Counted from the stretch's first letter, positions 45,313 to 54,790 are shown. The stretch is DNA of 64,000 nt from Metapseudomonas resinovorans DSM 21078 (GCF_000423545.1 NZ_AUIE01000022.1:62001-126000), one strand, 5' to 3'. The notes: generated from the sequence alone by a model not told the origin. Program-made: numbers and translations.

Positions 45313-45449
45313 AAAGCCTTACATACAGAGCAAGAACCAGCACTGTTAAACCATGCGCCTTCAGCAATCGCCTCGCGAAAGATAACCGAGGCGATTGATT
45401 TAGCATATACTGCATTACAGCCAGAACTACCAACAACCCCATCATTCAT
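45309..45449 (-). CDS. Possible 46-residue ORF after the DUF6602 gene
   Basis: The ATG at 45449 overlaps the stop of the DUF6602-type gene by 8 nt and could be reached by translational coupling; no Shine-Dalgarno is evident. The peptide ends NSAGSCSVCKAF with a Cys pair. Its stop overlaps the convergent GAPS4b-like stop, so it fills the gap between both genes. The 9-bp hairpin AATCGCCTC/GAGGCGATT (about 45366-45396) lies within it, and it may instead be only terminator sequence. Confidence 0.25.
   Translation of the reverse strand: MNDGVVGSSGCNAVYAKSIASVIFREAIAEGAWFNSAGSCSVCKAF
45366..45396. terminator. Hairpin between convergent cargo genes
   Basis: AATCGCCTC and GAGGCGATT form a perfect 9-bp stem with a 13-nt loop between the GAPS4b-like and DUF6602-type genes. 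No T-tract on either side; probable transcription barrier. Confidence 0.45.
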
Positions 45450-46758
45450 CAAAGAACCACATGGACATATAGTGCGGCTCGACATCATTCTCTGCACACC
45501 ACAAATCAAACCTCTCAATCTCTGACGCAACAAATCCTGCCCCATTATCAGCCGTTAAGACATATGTAACGCCATGCACTGGCCTAACATAATCACCATC
45601 CAGCATAAATTCACGAGTCCGTACCAAATTATCCACAACCGTCTTCAGCGCCACGCCATGTTTCTCTTGAAGGTAGATCTCCATTCCATTATCAAGAGGT
45701 AAGTATCCAGACTTAAACGCCATAATATTTATAGCTGAAATCTCTGCTTCCCCCAGTTTCGCTGGCTCCCAGCAGAGGTTGTCGTCACGCTTGAGATCTC
45801 TTTCTTTCGGCTCATATGGCCGGAGCAACCACCCTCCCTCTTCCACCGCCTTCGCGATTAACAGGGGTTCTGCGTTATCTATGTACAGACCATCATCCCA
45901 CGGCATCTTGAGATTAAAATAAATAGAAATCTTTGACCAAATAAGTTCCAGTATGAGCTTAGCCGAGTTATAGCGAGTAGAGACGACCGGCACCCACTCA
46001 CCGAACTCCCCGACCCCCAAGAACGGAATACCGTTAGCTTTAACAAGGCAGAACTGATTGGAGGTCACCAGAGCGGGAATGCCAGGAATCCCAACACCCT
46101 CGCCACCCTTATTTTTATTCTCATCTAGAAAATCTATAAACGCCGTTCTAAGCCCGTATTCTGTTTTATACCCCTCATACCCATGAATTATTGCCATTGG
46201 AGCCAATGACTCTTGTACAAGGCAGTAAAACAAAACGCCGTCAGTTACTGAAAGACTATTTATGTCGCGATACCTTTCCGGCGCTGCTCTCCCTGTAATC
46301 TGTGCAAAACGCATCCTGGCAACAGTGATATCTGGCTCATACCCCTCACTCACCAATCTTTCTTCAAAGCTATCCGCAAATTTTCGTCGAATCTTAGCCA
46401 AATGCCCAATGGCATCAGCATAATCAGCCTTCTTTAGATTTTTCTTTACTTCAAATACACAAAGCACCTTATTAACATCGTAAATATACTGCTGAGTTCG
46501 ACCATACTGTTGCCCATCGCCGTGAACAAGCATGCAGTCGATCTGTTCCGGCAACATCTCACCAGTTACGGAGATAAATCCGGAAACCACCCTTAGATCC
46601 AATCCCTTTGGAATGGCGTAATCCTGAAATATCCCTTGTTTGGTAATTTCTTCGTAAGCACTACCTAGAGTTGGCATGTGCGGCATATTCACACCAGACA
46701 GCTTCTCGACTTCCACCGCAATGAAACGCTCAAGCAATTCTGACGCTTTTTTAATCAT
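45442..46758 (-). CDS. DUF6602-type PD-(D/E)xK protein, probable defence nuclease
   Basis: A 438-residue protein. The N-terminal domain has E36 in LGSAYEEI, D74 in QIDCMLV and E103-x-K105 in CVFEVKK, a classical PD-(D/E)xK core of the DUF6602 type. The C-terminal 300 residues are not recognised and may sense a trigger. ATG 46758 has GAGGGG 8 nt upstream. It is transcribed toward the GAPS4-like pair and away from the helicase, with its own AT-rich promoter region. AT-rich and island-borne, it is probably an independent single-gene defence system. Confidence 0.7.
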   Translation of the reverse strand: MIKKASELLERFIAVEVEKLSGVNMPHMPTLGSAYEEITKQGIFQDYAIPKGLDLRVVSGFISVTGEMLPEQIDCMLVHGDGQQYGRTQQYIYDVNKVLCVFEVKKNLKKADYADAIGHLAKIRRKFADSFEERLVSEGYEPDITVARMRFAQITGRAAPERYRDINSLSVTDGVLFYCLVQESLAPMAIIHGYEGYKTEYGLRTAFIDFLDENKNKGGEGVGIPGIPALVTSNQFCLVKANGIPFLGVGEFGEWVPVVSTRYNSAKLILELIWSKISIYFNLKMPWDDGLYIDNAEPLLIAKAVEEGGWLLRPYEPKERDLKRDDNLCWEPAKLGEAEISAINIMAFKSGYLPLDNGMEIYLQEKHGVALKTVVDNLVRTREFMLDGDYVRPVHGVTYVLTADNGAGFVASEIERFDLWCAENDVEPHYMSMWFFDE

Positions 46759-46943
46759 CAAAAGCCCCTCACATTAAAAGCTTATATAAGTCAAACAGGA
46801 TATTTTTGACAATATGGACGGAGCGATTAGAAAGCATCCTCGTGTCAATACAGAATTGAACAAACTCTAGCCCCGATGCGCACCCCAGAAGCCCACAAGA
46901 GCGATGATTCATGGTACCAAGCCTCTTCGCTAGGCTTGACCTA

Positions 46944-49208
46944 TCACGTACCCTCAAGCATCGAATGGAGAGCGACCTGCCGGGCAAAGGCCTTGGGTGG
47001 GAATGCAATCGCCTCCCTGACAGCTGCTGCGTCACCAACCAAGATGACCTGTACTTGTGCCCTGGTCACTGCGGTGTAGATGAAGGTGCGGTCAAGTACC
47101 CGCGACTTCCTGACCAGTACGATCACACGCGGGAACTGCGACCCCTGGCTCTTGTGCACGGTGATCGCATAGGCGTGCTGCATGACGTCCACATCCGACT
47201 CCAAGACGTACTGAGCCACGCCCTCGTAGATCGCCATACCCAACGCCTGCCGGTAGACCGGCTTCTCCTCAGTGCCAACGTCGACCTTGACCGGGTTGTC
47301 AAACACCTCGGTCAACCGCCCCAGGCAGCCATTCTGCAAGTTCCGCCCCCAATCGTTGGCGGTGTACAGCAGCAGATCCCCCTCGCAGAAGCCGGTGAAC
47401 TCCAGCTCGCCTGTCTCGGGATTGATGGCCTTCAGCGGCTTCGCATCGCCCACGTACTTCGCGTGGCAGATGTTGTTGATCGCGTCGATACCGGCGAAAG
47501 CACACACCCTGGTGGCGCAGAGGATCTGAGTGTTCTCTCGGCTCTGTTCGTAGAGCCGCAGCACGGTAGGAATGATCTGCTCATCCGAGCACGACAAGAA
47601 GGCAACATCGGCGGTTTCGCTCGAGCTGAAAGCAGGCCAAGCACCCTGCCGGATGGCCAGAGCCGCAGCGGGAATCCCCGAGTCGCGCGCCTGGCGCTTC
47701 ACTTCCGTGAGCCTGGTGGTCGGAATCCCCTCGAGCTCGCACAACACGTGCAGCACGAGCCCTGCTCCAATCGGCGGCAGCTGGTAGGGGTCACCGACCA
47801 GAATGAAGTGAGCACCCAGCGGCAGCTTCTGCACCAGGCGGTAAAAGGTCACCAGATCGAGCATCGATGCTTCATCAATGACGATGACCGGCGACTCGCC
47901 TATTTCGTCTTCACTTGCATGGCGAAGAAAGCCAGCAATAGTCGTTGCTTCCTCGTGGGTTGCTTCGACCATGCGTGCGGTGGCCCGACCAGAGAGCGCC
48001 ATCTGGAAACGTGGCCTCCCCAGCGTGTCGAGCGCTTTGTACAGCGCCTTCAACACGGTGGTTTTACCGACGCCGGCACCGCCCGTGATGATGCTGAAGC
48101 GGTGCTCGAAGGAGGTTTTAACGGCCGCCCTCTGGGCATCGTTCAGCGCGAATGCCGGAGTCCCCAGGTGTTGCCTCTCCGCCTGCTCAAAAGCAGCAAT
48201 GACAGCATCCACGTCAGTAGGGAAGAGCCGCTGCTGCCGCACGGGATTGACCAGCAGCGACCGGATGAAATCGGCGCACTGCCGCTCCATGATGTAAGTG
48301 CCGGGAGCATGGAGCATCAGGTCGCCAGTGGCTGTTTCACGAGCGATGAACTGCCCCTTCTCCTTGCCCTGCATCAGGGCCTTCACCATCGCCGAGCTCG
48401 GGGCGGCGTGCGGCTTCAGCAGCTTGCTGACCGTTTCGTGCAGGTCATTCAGCGTGGCGCAGGTATGGCCTCTCTCGGAGACGCGATACAAGGCCTCTTC
48501 CAGGGCAGCGGCCAGGCGGCGCGGATCTTCGAGCTCAATGGCGAAGCGCTCGCGAGCGATTGCGTCAACCTGCCGCCAACTCCCAGAGAAGCTCAGCAGC
48601 CGGTAGGGGTCGCTCAGCAGGGCATCCACCGTGCGCCGTTGGTGAAACTTGATCGCCTTGCGGGCCAAGTCGAGGGGAATGCCCTTGTCTTGCACGAAAC
48701 GGAGAGTCCTCGCATCGCCGTTCTCCGCCCAGCAAGCAAAAAGCCCCTGCCGGATCTCATCGGACGGGACGATCTCGCGGATGGCATCGTGATCAGCCTG
48801 ATCCAACACCTCGTATAGGCGTTCACCCAGGGCGTCCCATAGCTTGGTGGCCTTGACCTCACGAATGCGCGGCACATTGTCCGCCATCCATTGAATGACC
48901 TGACTGCCGCTCGGACGAACCTGCCGGATGTCCTGCACATGGAGCTGGGTTTCCGTTACGGCATATCCGCCATGCTCACGACGAGCCGTGGAGGCCTCGC
49001 CGCAGACTTCGAAGATGCCGCCCACGGCGACCGTCGACGGGCTGGCGATGTTGGCGGGAACGTGAATGACAATGGCGCTTGCCCGGTCGTTGAGGCCCGA
49101 CTCGACATTCACCCGGTGCCCAAACGCAATGCACCCCTTGCGGTTCGCCGTACGAATTCGCGTAACCCTGACACTCAGGCTGAGCAGTACCGGCGTCGGA
49201 GCATTCAT
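46944..49208 (-). CDS. RecD-like superfamily 1 DNA helicase of the island
   Basis: A 754-residue SF1B helicase: Walker A GGAGVGKT (376-383), Walker B VIVIDEAS (441-448), GDPYQLPPIG, and C-terminal ITVHKSQGSQF (about 683-692) and YTAVTRA (711-717). The N-terminal 350 residues lack a RecD2 signature I can name. Its ATG overlaps the stop of the upstream small gene by 4 nt (ATGA), so it is co-translated with the recombinase operon and is probably part of the mobility module. GC content is nearer to the recombinase genes than to the AT-rich cargo. Confidence 0.87.
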   Translation of the reverse strand: MNAPTPVLLSLSVRVTRIRTANRKGCIAFGHRVNVESGLNDRASAIVIHVPANIASPSTVAVGGIFEVCGEASTARREHGGYAVTETQLHVQDIRQVRPSGSQVIQWMADNVPRIREVKATKLWDALGERLYEVLDQADHDAIREIVPSDEIRQGLFACWAENGDARTLRFVQDKGIPLDLARKAIKFHQRRTVDALLSDPYRLLSFSGSWRQVDAIARERFAIELEDPRRLAAALEEALYRVSERGHTCATLNDLHETVSKLLKPHAAPSSAMVKALMQGKEKGQFIARETATGDLMLHAPGTYIMERQCADFIRSLLVNPVRQQRLFPTDVDAVIAAFEQAERQHLGTPAFALNDAQRAAVKTSFEHRFSIITGGAGVGKTTVLKALYKALDTLGRPRFQMALSGRATARMVEATHEEATTIAGFLRHASEDEIGESPVIVIDEASMLDLVTFYRLVQKLPLGAHFILVGDPYQLPPIGAGLVLHVLCELEGIPTTRLTEVKRQARDSGIPAAALAIRQGAWPAFSSSETADVAFLSCSDEQIIPTVLRLYEQSRENTQILCATRVCAFAGIDAINNICHAKYVGDAKPLKAINPETGELEFTGFCEGDLLLYTANDWGRNLQNGCLGRLTEVFDNPVKVDVGTEEKPVYRQALGMAIYEGVAQYVLESDVDVMQHAYAITVHKSQGSQFPRVIVLVRKSRVLDRTFIYTAVTRAQVQVILVGDAAAVREAIAFPPKAFARQVALHSMLEGT

Positions 49209-49642
49209 CGCGGCATCCGCCCCGTCTCGTCCACGAACTGGGCCAGCAGCTTGTAACGCTCCAGCATTGCCTTGGCCTTGGTCAACTCAGCACGCAGCGC
49301 GGCGTTCTCTTGCTCCAGACTATTCAGCCGCTGGGCATCCTGGCGGCGCTGTTTCGCCTCCTTGTCCCTGACCGCCAGCGGCTCGGCAGGAGGCTCATCG
49401 CCAGTGGAAGCAGGCGGCAGCACGCCCCGCCTCCGAAGCGCCTCTTCAAGCGCCTCCAGGGCGGCCCTGATGGCCGGGTTCTGAACGAGCGCGCTCTTGC
49501 CAAAACCACACTCGGCCGCAATCTCCGAACGCTTCAAGCGCCCGCGATGCACGTACTCCCGGAAGTCATCGTCCAACTTGGAGGATGACCAGGCCATGAA
49601 TGCGGCGACGTTTTCTTCAGCCACCTGCTGCCCATTTGCCAT
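49205..49642 (-). CDS. Small HTH/coiled-coil protein, VPA1267-like family
   Basis: A 145-residue protein. LKRSEIAAECGFGKSALVQN looks like a helix-turn-helix that picks DNA, followed by a coiled coil (RLNSLEQENAALRAELTKAK). I recall related proteins named VPA1267 family beside gamma-mobile-trio recombinases in Vibrio. Start ATG directly follows the upstream stop (TAA-ATG). Likely role: DNA-binding accessory factor in excision or integration. Confidence 0.65.
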   Translation of the reverse strand: MANGQQVAEENVAAFMAWSSSKLDDDFREYVHRGRLKRSEIAAECGFGKSALVQNPAIRAALEALEEALRRRGVLPPASTGDEPPAEPLAVRDKEAKQRRQDAQRLNSLEQENAALRAELTKAKAMLERYKLLAQFVDETGRMPR

Positions 49643-50056
49643 TTAGCCGCCCTTCTCTGCTGAGTCACGATCAACCTTAGGCAGAGGCGCATCCAGCACC
49701 GCCTGGGAAAGTCCACGTTTTTGAGCGTTGTACTGCCACCGGATGAAGCGCTCCAGCAGGCGGTCATTCTCAGCCTTCAAGCGCTGGTTCTCGCTTTCCA
49801 GGCGATGAATACGCTGCTCAGCAATAGCCAGGCTTTCCGGGCGCTTCGTTGGTTTGAAGCCCGTTTTCTGCTGAGTCTTCTTATCGCCAAACGCGCTCTT
49901 GATTCGGGGATGCGCATTGAGCGTCTGCCGGGTCGGCCTTGTACCAATCAGGCCTTCGGCTTCGTCGCACAAGGCATCCCAGGTGAGCTTGCCATTCCAG
50001 CCGTCGATGAGACCTATAAGAAGCTCGATGTCCTTTGCCGTCAGATGCTTGGCCAC
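49643..50056 (-). CDS. Small HTH/coiled-coil recombination factor (GinD/GmtX-like)
   Basis: A 137-residue protein: N-terminal HTH-like region (LTWDALCDEAEGLIGTRPTR) and a strong coiled coil (HRLESENQRLKAENDRLLER). GTG start at 50056, 2 nt after the large recombinase stop. It fits the small fourth gene (ginD) of GInt islands or GmtX of the gamma-mobile trio. The two small proteins look like distant paralogues and might dimerise with each other. Confidence 0.65.
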   Translation of the reverse strand: MAKHLTAKDIELLIGLIDGWNGKLTWDALCDEAEGLIGTRPTRQTLNAHPRIKSAFGDKKTQQKTGFKPTKRPESLAIAEQRIHRLESENQRLKAENDRLLERFIRWQYNAQKRGLSQAVLDAPLPKVDRDSAEKGG

Positions 50057-50058
50057 GA

Positions 50059-52050
50059 CTAGAACGCCCCCAGCAGAGCCCGGAGCTCATCAATATCGGG
50101 CTCTGGCGAAGGAAGCCTGAGGGAGGTCTGACGGGCAGCAAGCTCTCGCTTCAACGGGCTGTATTCCTGATCATGGCTGAGACGGATGGCCGTTCCGTCC
50201 GGGAGGTCTGGCGACTCAAGTACCTGGATCAACTGATCCAGCCTCTCCAGGGTCTTGATCTGATGCTGGCTCCAGCGGTCAGCACCATAGGTTCCTGAGG
50301 TATCTGCCGCCTTGGCCTTCTCAAGCTGCATCTGGGTCAGCCTCCGCTGCTGCTTGAGGCGATCAAGCTTGGTCGCATCGCCCTTCACGCAAATCTGCTC
50401 GGTGCAATTCAAGCAATCCCGATGCTTCTGGCAGGGCAGCATCGAGTAATCGTGCACGCAGAACCCATACTCAGTGACATGAGCGATGCCTTCCCCAACA
50501 GCCGCCAGATCCGCATAGGTAACGGGGGCGTTGGATTGGATCTTTTCGAGCACCCCACCAACACCGGCACTCCTGGCCAGTTCGACGTACTCGTCGTCAC
50601 TCATGTGGTTGTATACGGCGTTCTGGTGAATGTTGGCCCGGCCCGACCACTTGGCGATATCGAGCTGCCCTAACGCGCCACGCTGTGCCACGGTATTCAG
50701 GAAATGACGCACCTGGTGAGAGGTCATCGAAATTTCACTGCCGTCTGGGTTCTTGTAACCGTGGCGTTTCCAGATGCTGCTCTCCTTACCATCAATGCAG
50801 TTAATGTCAGTGGTAAATGTGCCGTTACCGGGCACCCACAACTTGATAGGGCTGGGGTTGAAATTCGACACAAACTCATGAGCCCTGAAACAGCACAGTG
50901 CCTCCGAGTATTTGATATTGCGCTCCCGGTTCTTCCAAGGCCATCCGCCAGGAAGCCGGCTATGACAGTACTCATTTAGAAAATCCAGCGTCAGTGACTC
51001 GCCTTTCCTCTTCAACGCCAGATAAGGCTTATATTTCGCAAAATACTGATCTAGCATCCGACGGCCTGAATTAATTCCAAGCGCCATGCAAGCCTGTTCA
51101 ACAGTCAATGGGTAGTCATCTGGGACATTGGGGCAGTTTTCATGGCGATAAAACTTGTCGGGGTGGTCTTCATACCATTTCGCCAACTCCCTCCCAGCAG
51201 CGGACAGTTCAGTCAACCGGCGCACAGCTTCAGTGGCGACATCCTTGAATATGGTAGGAAGCCACTTAATATCCGACCCATACCCTTTGCCAGCATAAAA
51301 CCGCAACCCCAGTCTTTCGACACCCTCGCCATCTGTATCGGGATGCAAGCAATTCACCGGAAGGTCTTGAACTTCCGTAATACGGGATGGCGCGCACATC
51401 AACAGCGCAAATATGGACGTGGTGAAGCGATCCCGAGCAACCACCAGGTCGTTGGCAAACATTTCCGCCATAGCTTCCAGCCAGTGATCCTCTGGAAGTT
51501 TCTCTGCCCGCCTTCTTTTGCCTTCGGCATCTGTCCTGTCCATCTCTTTTGGTTTAGAGATCGGATTTCGCCAGGTAATCTGGTCAGGAACGATTCGACT
51601 TTCATTGAGGAATTCCACAAGCTTCACCAGGCTCATGCCAGCCTGATAGCCAGCAGCCTCGTATTCCCGCGCAACCTCACCCGCCACGTCCATGACGAGA
51701 AGATCTACCTGCGTGATATCTGCTTTGCCTTTGACGGTCAGCAATGCTTTTTCGATGCAGCGGAGCGCCTTGAATTCATTCTTGCTCTTCGTGGGGTTGT
51801 GGCCTTGCTGGTAGCGAACATATGCCTTCGCGAAAGGGACTATGTCAGCGTTCAGCAGGTGATCAGTCGTGTAGCCCCTCGCGGGAGCCCCTTTGACCGT
51901 GAAGTTACCGACCTTGGGCCAGGTATTGGCATGCCAATCCAAGTCCGCCCCGAACACGGTCAGGCGGTCGCGACACATCGCAATGAAATCCGCCAGATTC
52001 TTCTGGCATTCACGGTGATGCCTGGGGGTGAACAGCAGTATGTCAGCCAT
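50059..52050 (-). CDS. Large tyrosine recombinase (GinC/GmtZ-like)
   Basis: A 663-residue recombinase of the phage-integrase superfamily, strongly diverged. Candidate catalytic residues: R223 (APSRITEVQ), H445-x-x-R448 (TSHQVRHF) and Y480 (QNAVYNHM). A Cys cluster near the C-terminus (C531, C540, C546, C549, C554) may bind zinc. The start overlaps the previous recombinase stop by 8 nt. Size and order match the third recombinase of ginABC-type modules. Confidence 0.8.
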   Translation of the reverse strand: MADILLFTPRHHRECQKNLADFIAMCRDRLTVFGADLDWHANTWPKVGNFTVKGAPARGYTTDHLLNADIVPFAKAYVRYQQGHNPTKSKNEFKALRCIEKALLTVKGKADITQVDLLVMDVAGEVAREYEAAGYQAGMSLVKLVEFLNESRIVPDQITWRNPISKPKEMDRTDAEGKRRRAEKLPEDHWLEAMAEMFANDLVVARDRFTTSIFALLMCAPSRITEVQDLPVNCLHPDTDGEGVERLGLRFYAGKGYGSDIKWLPTIFKDVATEAVRRLTELSAAGRELAKWYEDHPDKFYRHENCPNVPDDYPLTVEQACMALGINSGRRMLDQYFAKYKPYLALKRKGESLTLDFLNEYCHSRLPGGWPWKNRERNIKYSEALCCFRAHEFVSNFNPSPIKLWVPGNGTFTTDINCIDGKESSIWKRHGYKNPDGSEISMTSHQVRHFLNTVAQRGALGQLDIAKWSGRANIHQNAVYNHMSDDEYVELARSAGVGGVLEKIQSNAPVTYADLAAVGEGIAHVTEYGFCVHDYSMLPCQKHRDCLNCTEQICVKGDATKLDRLKQQRRLTQMQLEKAKAADTSGTYGADRWSQHQIKTLERLDQLIQVLESPDLPDGTAIRLSHDQEYSPLKRELAARQTSLRLPSPEPDIDELRALLGAF

Positions 52051-53557
52051 GCACCATCTCTCCCTTGGCCTCTTTGCAGCGGTTGATTACATCGCTCACC
52101 GCCAGGATCAACCGGTCGTTGGTCGAGGCAATCTTCAGATCGCCGCAGTTGTCGCGAACCCGATCCCGCTCCTCAATCAAGCGATCCAAGACCTCTTCAT
52201 GAGGGCCATCGAGCCATGGCTGGAAGTGGGCGCAGGTGTAGCAGGCGATGGGGGCCAATGCACCGCAGAAGCCGTAGCTGCCGCAGGTGCCTACGTTGGC
52301 CCGGCCATTCGAAATCCGGCTGCTCGGGTCATCGCCTCGGCGTGCATCACGCTCTGAAGCGACAAGTACGCCGCGAAACGCCTGAGCCAACGGAGCGAGT
52401 TGCAAGGCAACGGCCTTATCAATGCGCTCGACGATCTCAGGGATGTTTCTGACGTATACCCCTACGTTCTGGGTATCGGAGTGATCCAGCGCCTCAGCAA
52501 TGACCAATTCTCCTCGCCCTTCGCGGGCTAGGTTCGTGCCGAGCGTGTAGCGGAAGCGATTAGGGTTGAGGGCAATAGGCGCCCCGGTGCGCTCGCTGAT
52601 GACGGCAATCGTCTTGGCCACTCGCACCGTCGCCCCATACACTCCACTGGTGGGAATATGCAGTCGGTCGCTGCCCAGCAGCGCTTCCACATCGGAGTCG
52701 ACCTCGAGAGAGTGCGATACGGGGAACAAGGGCAGTTCGTCCTGCACCTTCTTAGGCAGAGGGCGGCCTGCCTGCTCGGAAAAGACCTTCTTCACAGCCT
52801 CAGCTTGCTGCTGCAACAACAACCAAAGATCCTCAACAATCGCGAAGCGATTGAAGGCGGAGCGCCAAGGCGTATTCCGCTGCTTGGCCCTGGGAAAACT
52901 GATCCAATAGGCCCCTGGCTCAGTGGAAATCAGGTCTTTGATTTTGAGCGCCGCGATCTGTCCTGGGCGCCGTCCCGTCATGGCCAATATCATCGACAGG
53001 CACGTTTCCTCCATGGAGAGGCGCTTCTCGGTGAAGGCATCGATCACCGCAGCGATAACTCCCTGAAGCTCAATATCGGTGAGTGGCCCATCCTCGGGAC
53101 ACATCGACTGGACAGCGAAGCCCTTCTCATTCCCCTTGAGAACCCACTTATCCAGCAGGGCCATAACCTCATCGGAGATACCTGGGTATCCGAGCCGCGA
53201 CCATTGACGGATCGCCCCGCGCAAGACCCCCATGTACCACTCAGTTTTCTTGTTCAGCGATGATCGATAGGAAATCAACGAGGCGACGGAAAACAGCTCG
53301 GAGTCCTGCATCTGCTCACAGTAATGCAAAATGCGATTAAAAATGTTCCTTGCATGCGATGGCGCACCCGTTCTTGAGTAAAACTCCAACACCCTTCGAA
53401 CAGAATAATCTCTGCCAAGCAAATACTTCGAAAGTGAGCCAACCGGGAAAGCAATATCCTTGCTCAACTCCCATCGCTCGCTGTTGAAATGCACCAGATA
53501 GCCTTCCCTGGAGTAAAAGCGGTCAACTACAGCGGCCTGAAGCGCATGCTTATTCAT
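52043..53557 (-). CDS. Middle tyrosine recombinase (GinB/GmtY-like)
   Basis: A 504-residue recombinase. R196 (TGRRPGQ), R336 in NPNRFRYT, H359 (LDHSD) and Y368 (VGVYVRN) form the active site; the usual first His of HxxR is Asn333. A Cys cluster, C425, C431, C439 and C442, lies behind the catalytic domain and may be a zinc site. It overlaps both neighbours. The full set suggests it cleaves DNA together with the other two recombinases. Confidence 0.8.
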   Translation of the reverse strand: MNKHALQAAVVDRFYSREGYLVHFNSERWELSKDIAFPVGSLSKYLLGRDYSVRRVLEFYSRTGAPSHARNIFNRILHYCEQMQDSELFSVASLISYRSSLNKKTEWYMGVLRGAIRQWSRLGYPGISDEVMALLDKWVLKGNEKGFAVQSMCPEDGPLTDIELQGVIAAVIDAFTEKRLSMEETCLSMILAMTGRRPGQIAALKIKDLISTEPGAYWISFPRAKQRNTPWRSAFNRFAIVEDLWLLLQQQAEAVKKVFSEQAGRPLPKKVQDELPLFPVSHSLEVDSDVEALLGSDRLHIPTSGVYGATVRVAKTIAVISERTGAPIALNPNRFRYTLGTNLAREGRGELVIAEALDHSDTQNVGVYVRNIPEIVERIDKAVALQLAPLAQAFRGVLVASERDARRGDDPSSRISNGRANVGTCGSYGFCGALAPIACYTCAHFQPWLDGPHEEVLDRLIEERDRVRDNCGDLKIASTNDRLILAVSDVINRCKEAKGEMVHG

Positions 53558-54767
53558 CCATCACCTCATCGCTGGTTTTTTTCAGGTGCTTGTTTTGAAG
53601 GGACAGCACAGCTTCTGCGGCCTTTTGTTTGGTGTGTCGCCGGTTGTAGATTCGCGCCGTGCCGGATGTTTCTTCCCATCCCATCAGATACGAACGGACT
53701 TTTTCCTCAGTGGCAGTCGACATCTCTGTAGAGTCGCTGTGCAAAGAAAACGCGTAATTCCAGTGGTGCCGCAGGGCATGTGCATGAACGCCGGAGTCTT
53801 CGATGATGGTGGCGACGCTCAACATCCACTTCTGAAAGGCTGGGATAGATAGTGGGCGGCCTTGGGTGGGGCCTTCCTTGTGGGTAACGAACAAGTACCC
53901 ATGCTTCTTCGCCCCCGGCAGTTTGTTCCGGTAACGAAGCACATACTCGTGGATACGGGCAATGAGTTCCGCAACAAGAGGAATGGTTCGTTGTCGGGTT
54001 TTGGCGACAGGCTGTTGTGCCCGCACATCTCCCTTCGAGTCGGGACGCCTCACCACCCTCAGCGTGTTTTTAGCGAAATCGATGTCATTGACCTTCAGGT
54101 TCAGCAGTTCCCCCCGGCGAAGCCCGGTCAGGCGAAGAATCATGAACATCAATGCATTGCGCACCTGTACCGCATGGCCCTTAGCCGGATTGCGATCAGA
54201 GCCTGGCTTGAGAGCCTGCTCCACCGCCTCCACAACGGCTTCGTCCAGATACCGCTCGTCCCTGTCCGATTCCGATTTGTTCGGCTTGCCCGGACGATTA
54301 GCCCGAATCGCCGCGACCATCAACTTGATATCCCTATCACCCCGACTGGCTGGGTATAGCCGCTTGGCCAGGAATCCCACGTAGTCAGCCACGACTGTCA
54401 GCCGGAAATAGTGGCTACTGGTGCCAACCGTCTTCGGCCGTCGGGAAATCGGGACAACCTTCTTGTCTCGATTCGCGGGAGAGAGGGCCAGCTGCAAGAA
54501 GTCGCTCAGATCCCTCACACGCTCCTCCCCAAGCAGCTCGCCCTGCGAAAAGAGCGATTCCAGGCTAATGCCAACGTCAGCTTCCCAGGCGAACAAAACC
54601 TTGATCGCGTTCAGCGCATTGAAAATCGAATTGGCTGCCAAGCCACGCTGCCGCAGATTCCAGGTGGCGTAGAGAGTGGGGTAGTACAGTGGCATACCGG
54701 ACGCATCGACCAGCACCGAAATCCGCTCGCCGTCGCTGCCCGAGAACCGGCGTATCGATATGTCCAT
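53550..54767 (-). CDS. First tyrosine recombinase of the island (GinA-like)
   Basis: A 405-residue integrase with the standard catalytic set: R217 (TGLRRGE), H330-x-x-R333 (HALRHH), W364 and nucleophile Y374 (ARIYNRRH). ATG 54767 is chosen for its GGGGG ribosome site; an in-frame ATG at 54812 lies in end-repeat sequence. It is first in the operon and nearest to the ssb junction, so its promoter should lie at the island end. Confidence 0.87.
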   Translation of the reverse strand: MDISIRRFSGSDGERISVLVDASGMPLYYPTLYATWNLRQRGLAANSIFNALNAIKVLFAWEADVGISLESLFSQGELLGEERVRDLSDFLQLALSPANRDKKVVPISRRPKTVGTSSHYFRLTVVADYVGFLAKRLYPASRGDRDIKLMVAAIRANRPGKPNKSESDRDERYLDEAVVEAVEQALKPGSDRNPAKGHAVQVRNALMFMILRLTGLRRGELLNLKVNDIDFAKNTLRVVRRPDSKGDVRAQQPVAKTRQRTIPLVAELIARIHEYVLRYRNKLPGAKKHGYLFVTHKEGPTQGRPLSIPAFQKWMLSVATIIEDSGVHAHALRHHWNYAFSLHSDSTEMSTATEEKVRSYLMGWEETSGTARIYNRRHTKQKAAEAVLSLQNKHLKKTSDEVMDE

Positions 54768-54776
54768 CGCACCCCC

Positions 54777-54790
54777 ATACTTTACGTTTT
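54777..54790. repeat. Right subterminal inverted repeat of the island
   Basis: Its complement, AAAACGTAAAGTAT, matches AAAACGTAAAATAT at 42991-43004 in 13 of 14 positions, so the copies are inverted about 100 bp inside both ends. Possible recombinase arm sites. Confidence 0.5.

Noticed and set aside
50056-50066. CGACTAGAACG, matching 11 bases of the left island end, as a third attachment site
   Set aside because: It is formed by the large recombinase stop and the next GTG start; the match is short and lies inside the conserved operon, so chance is more likely.
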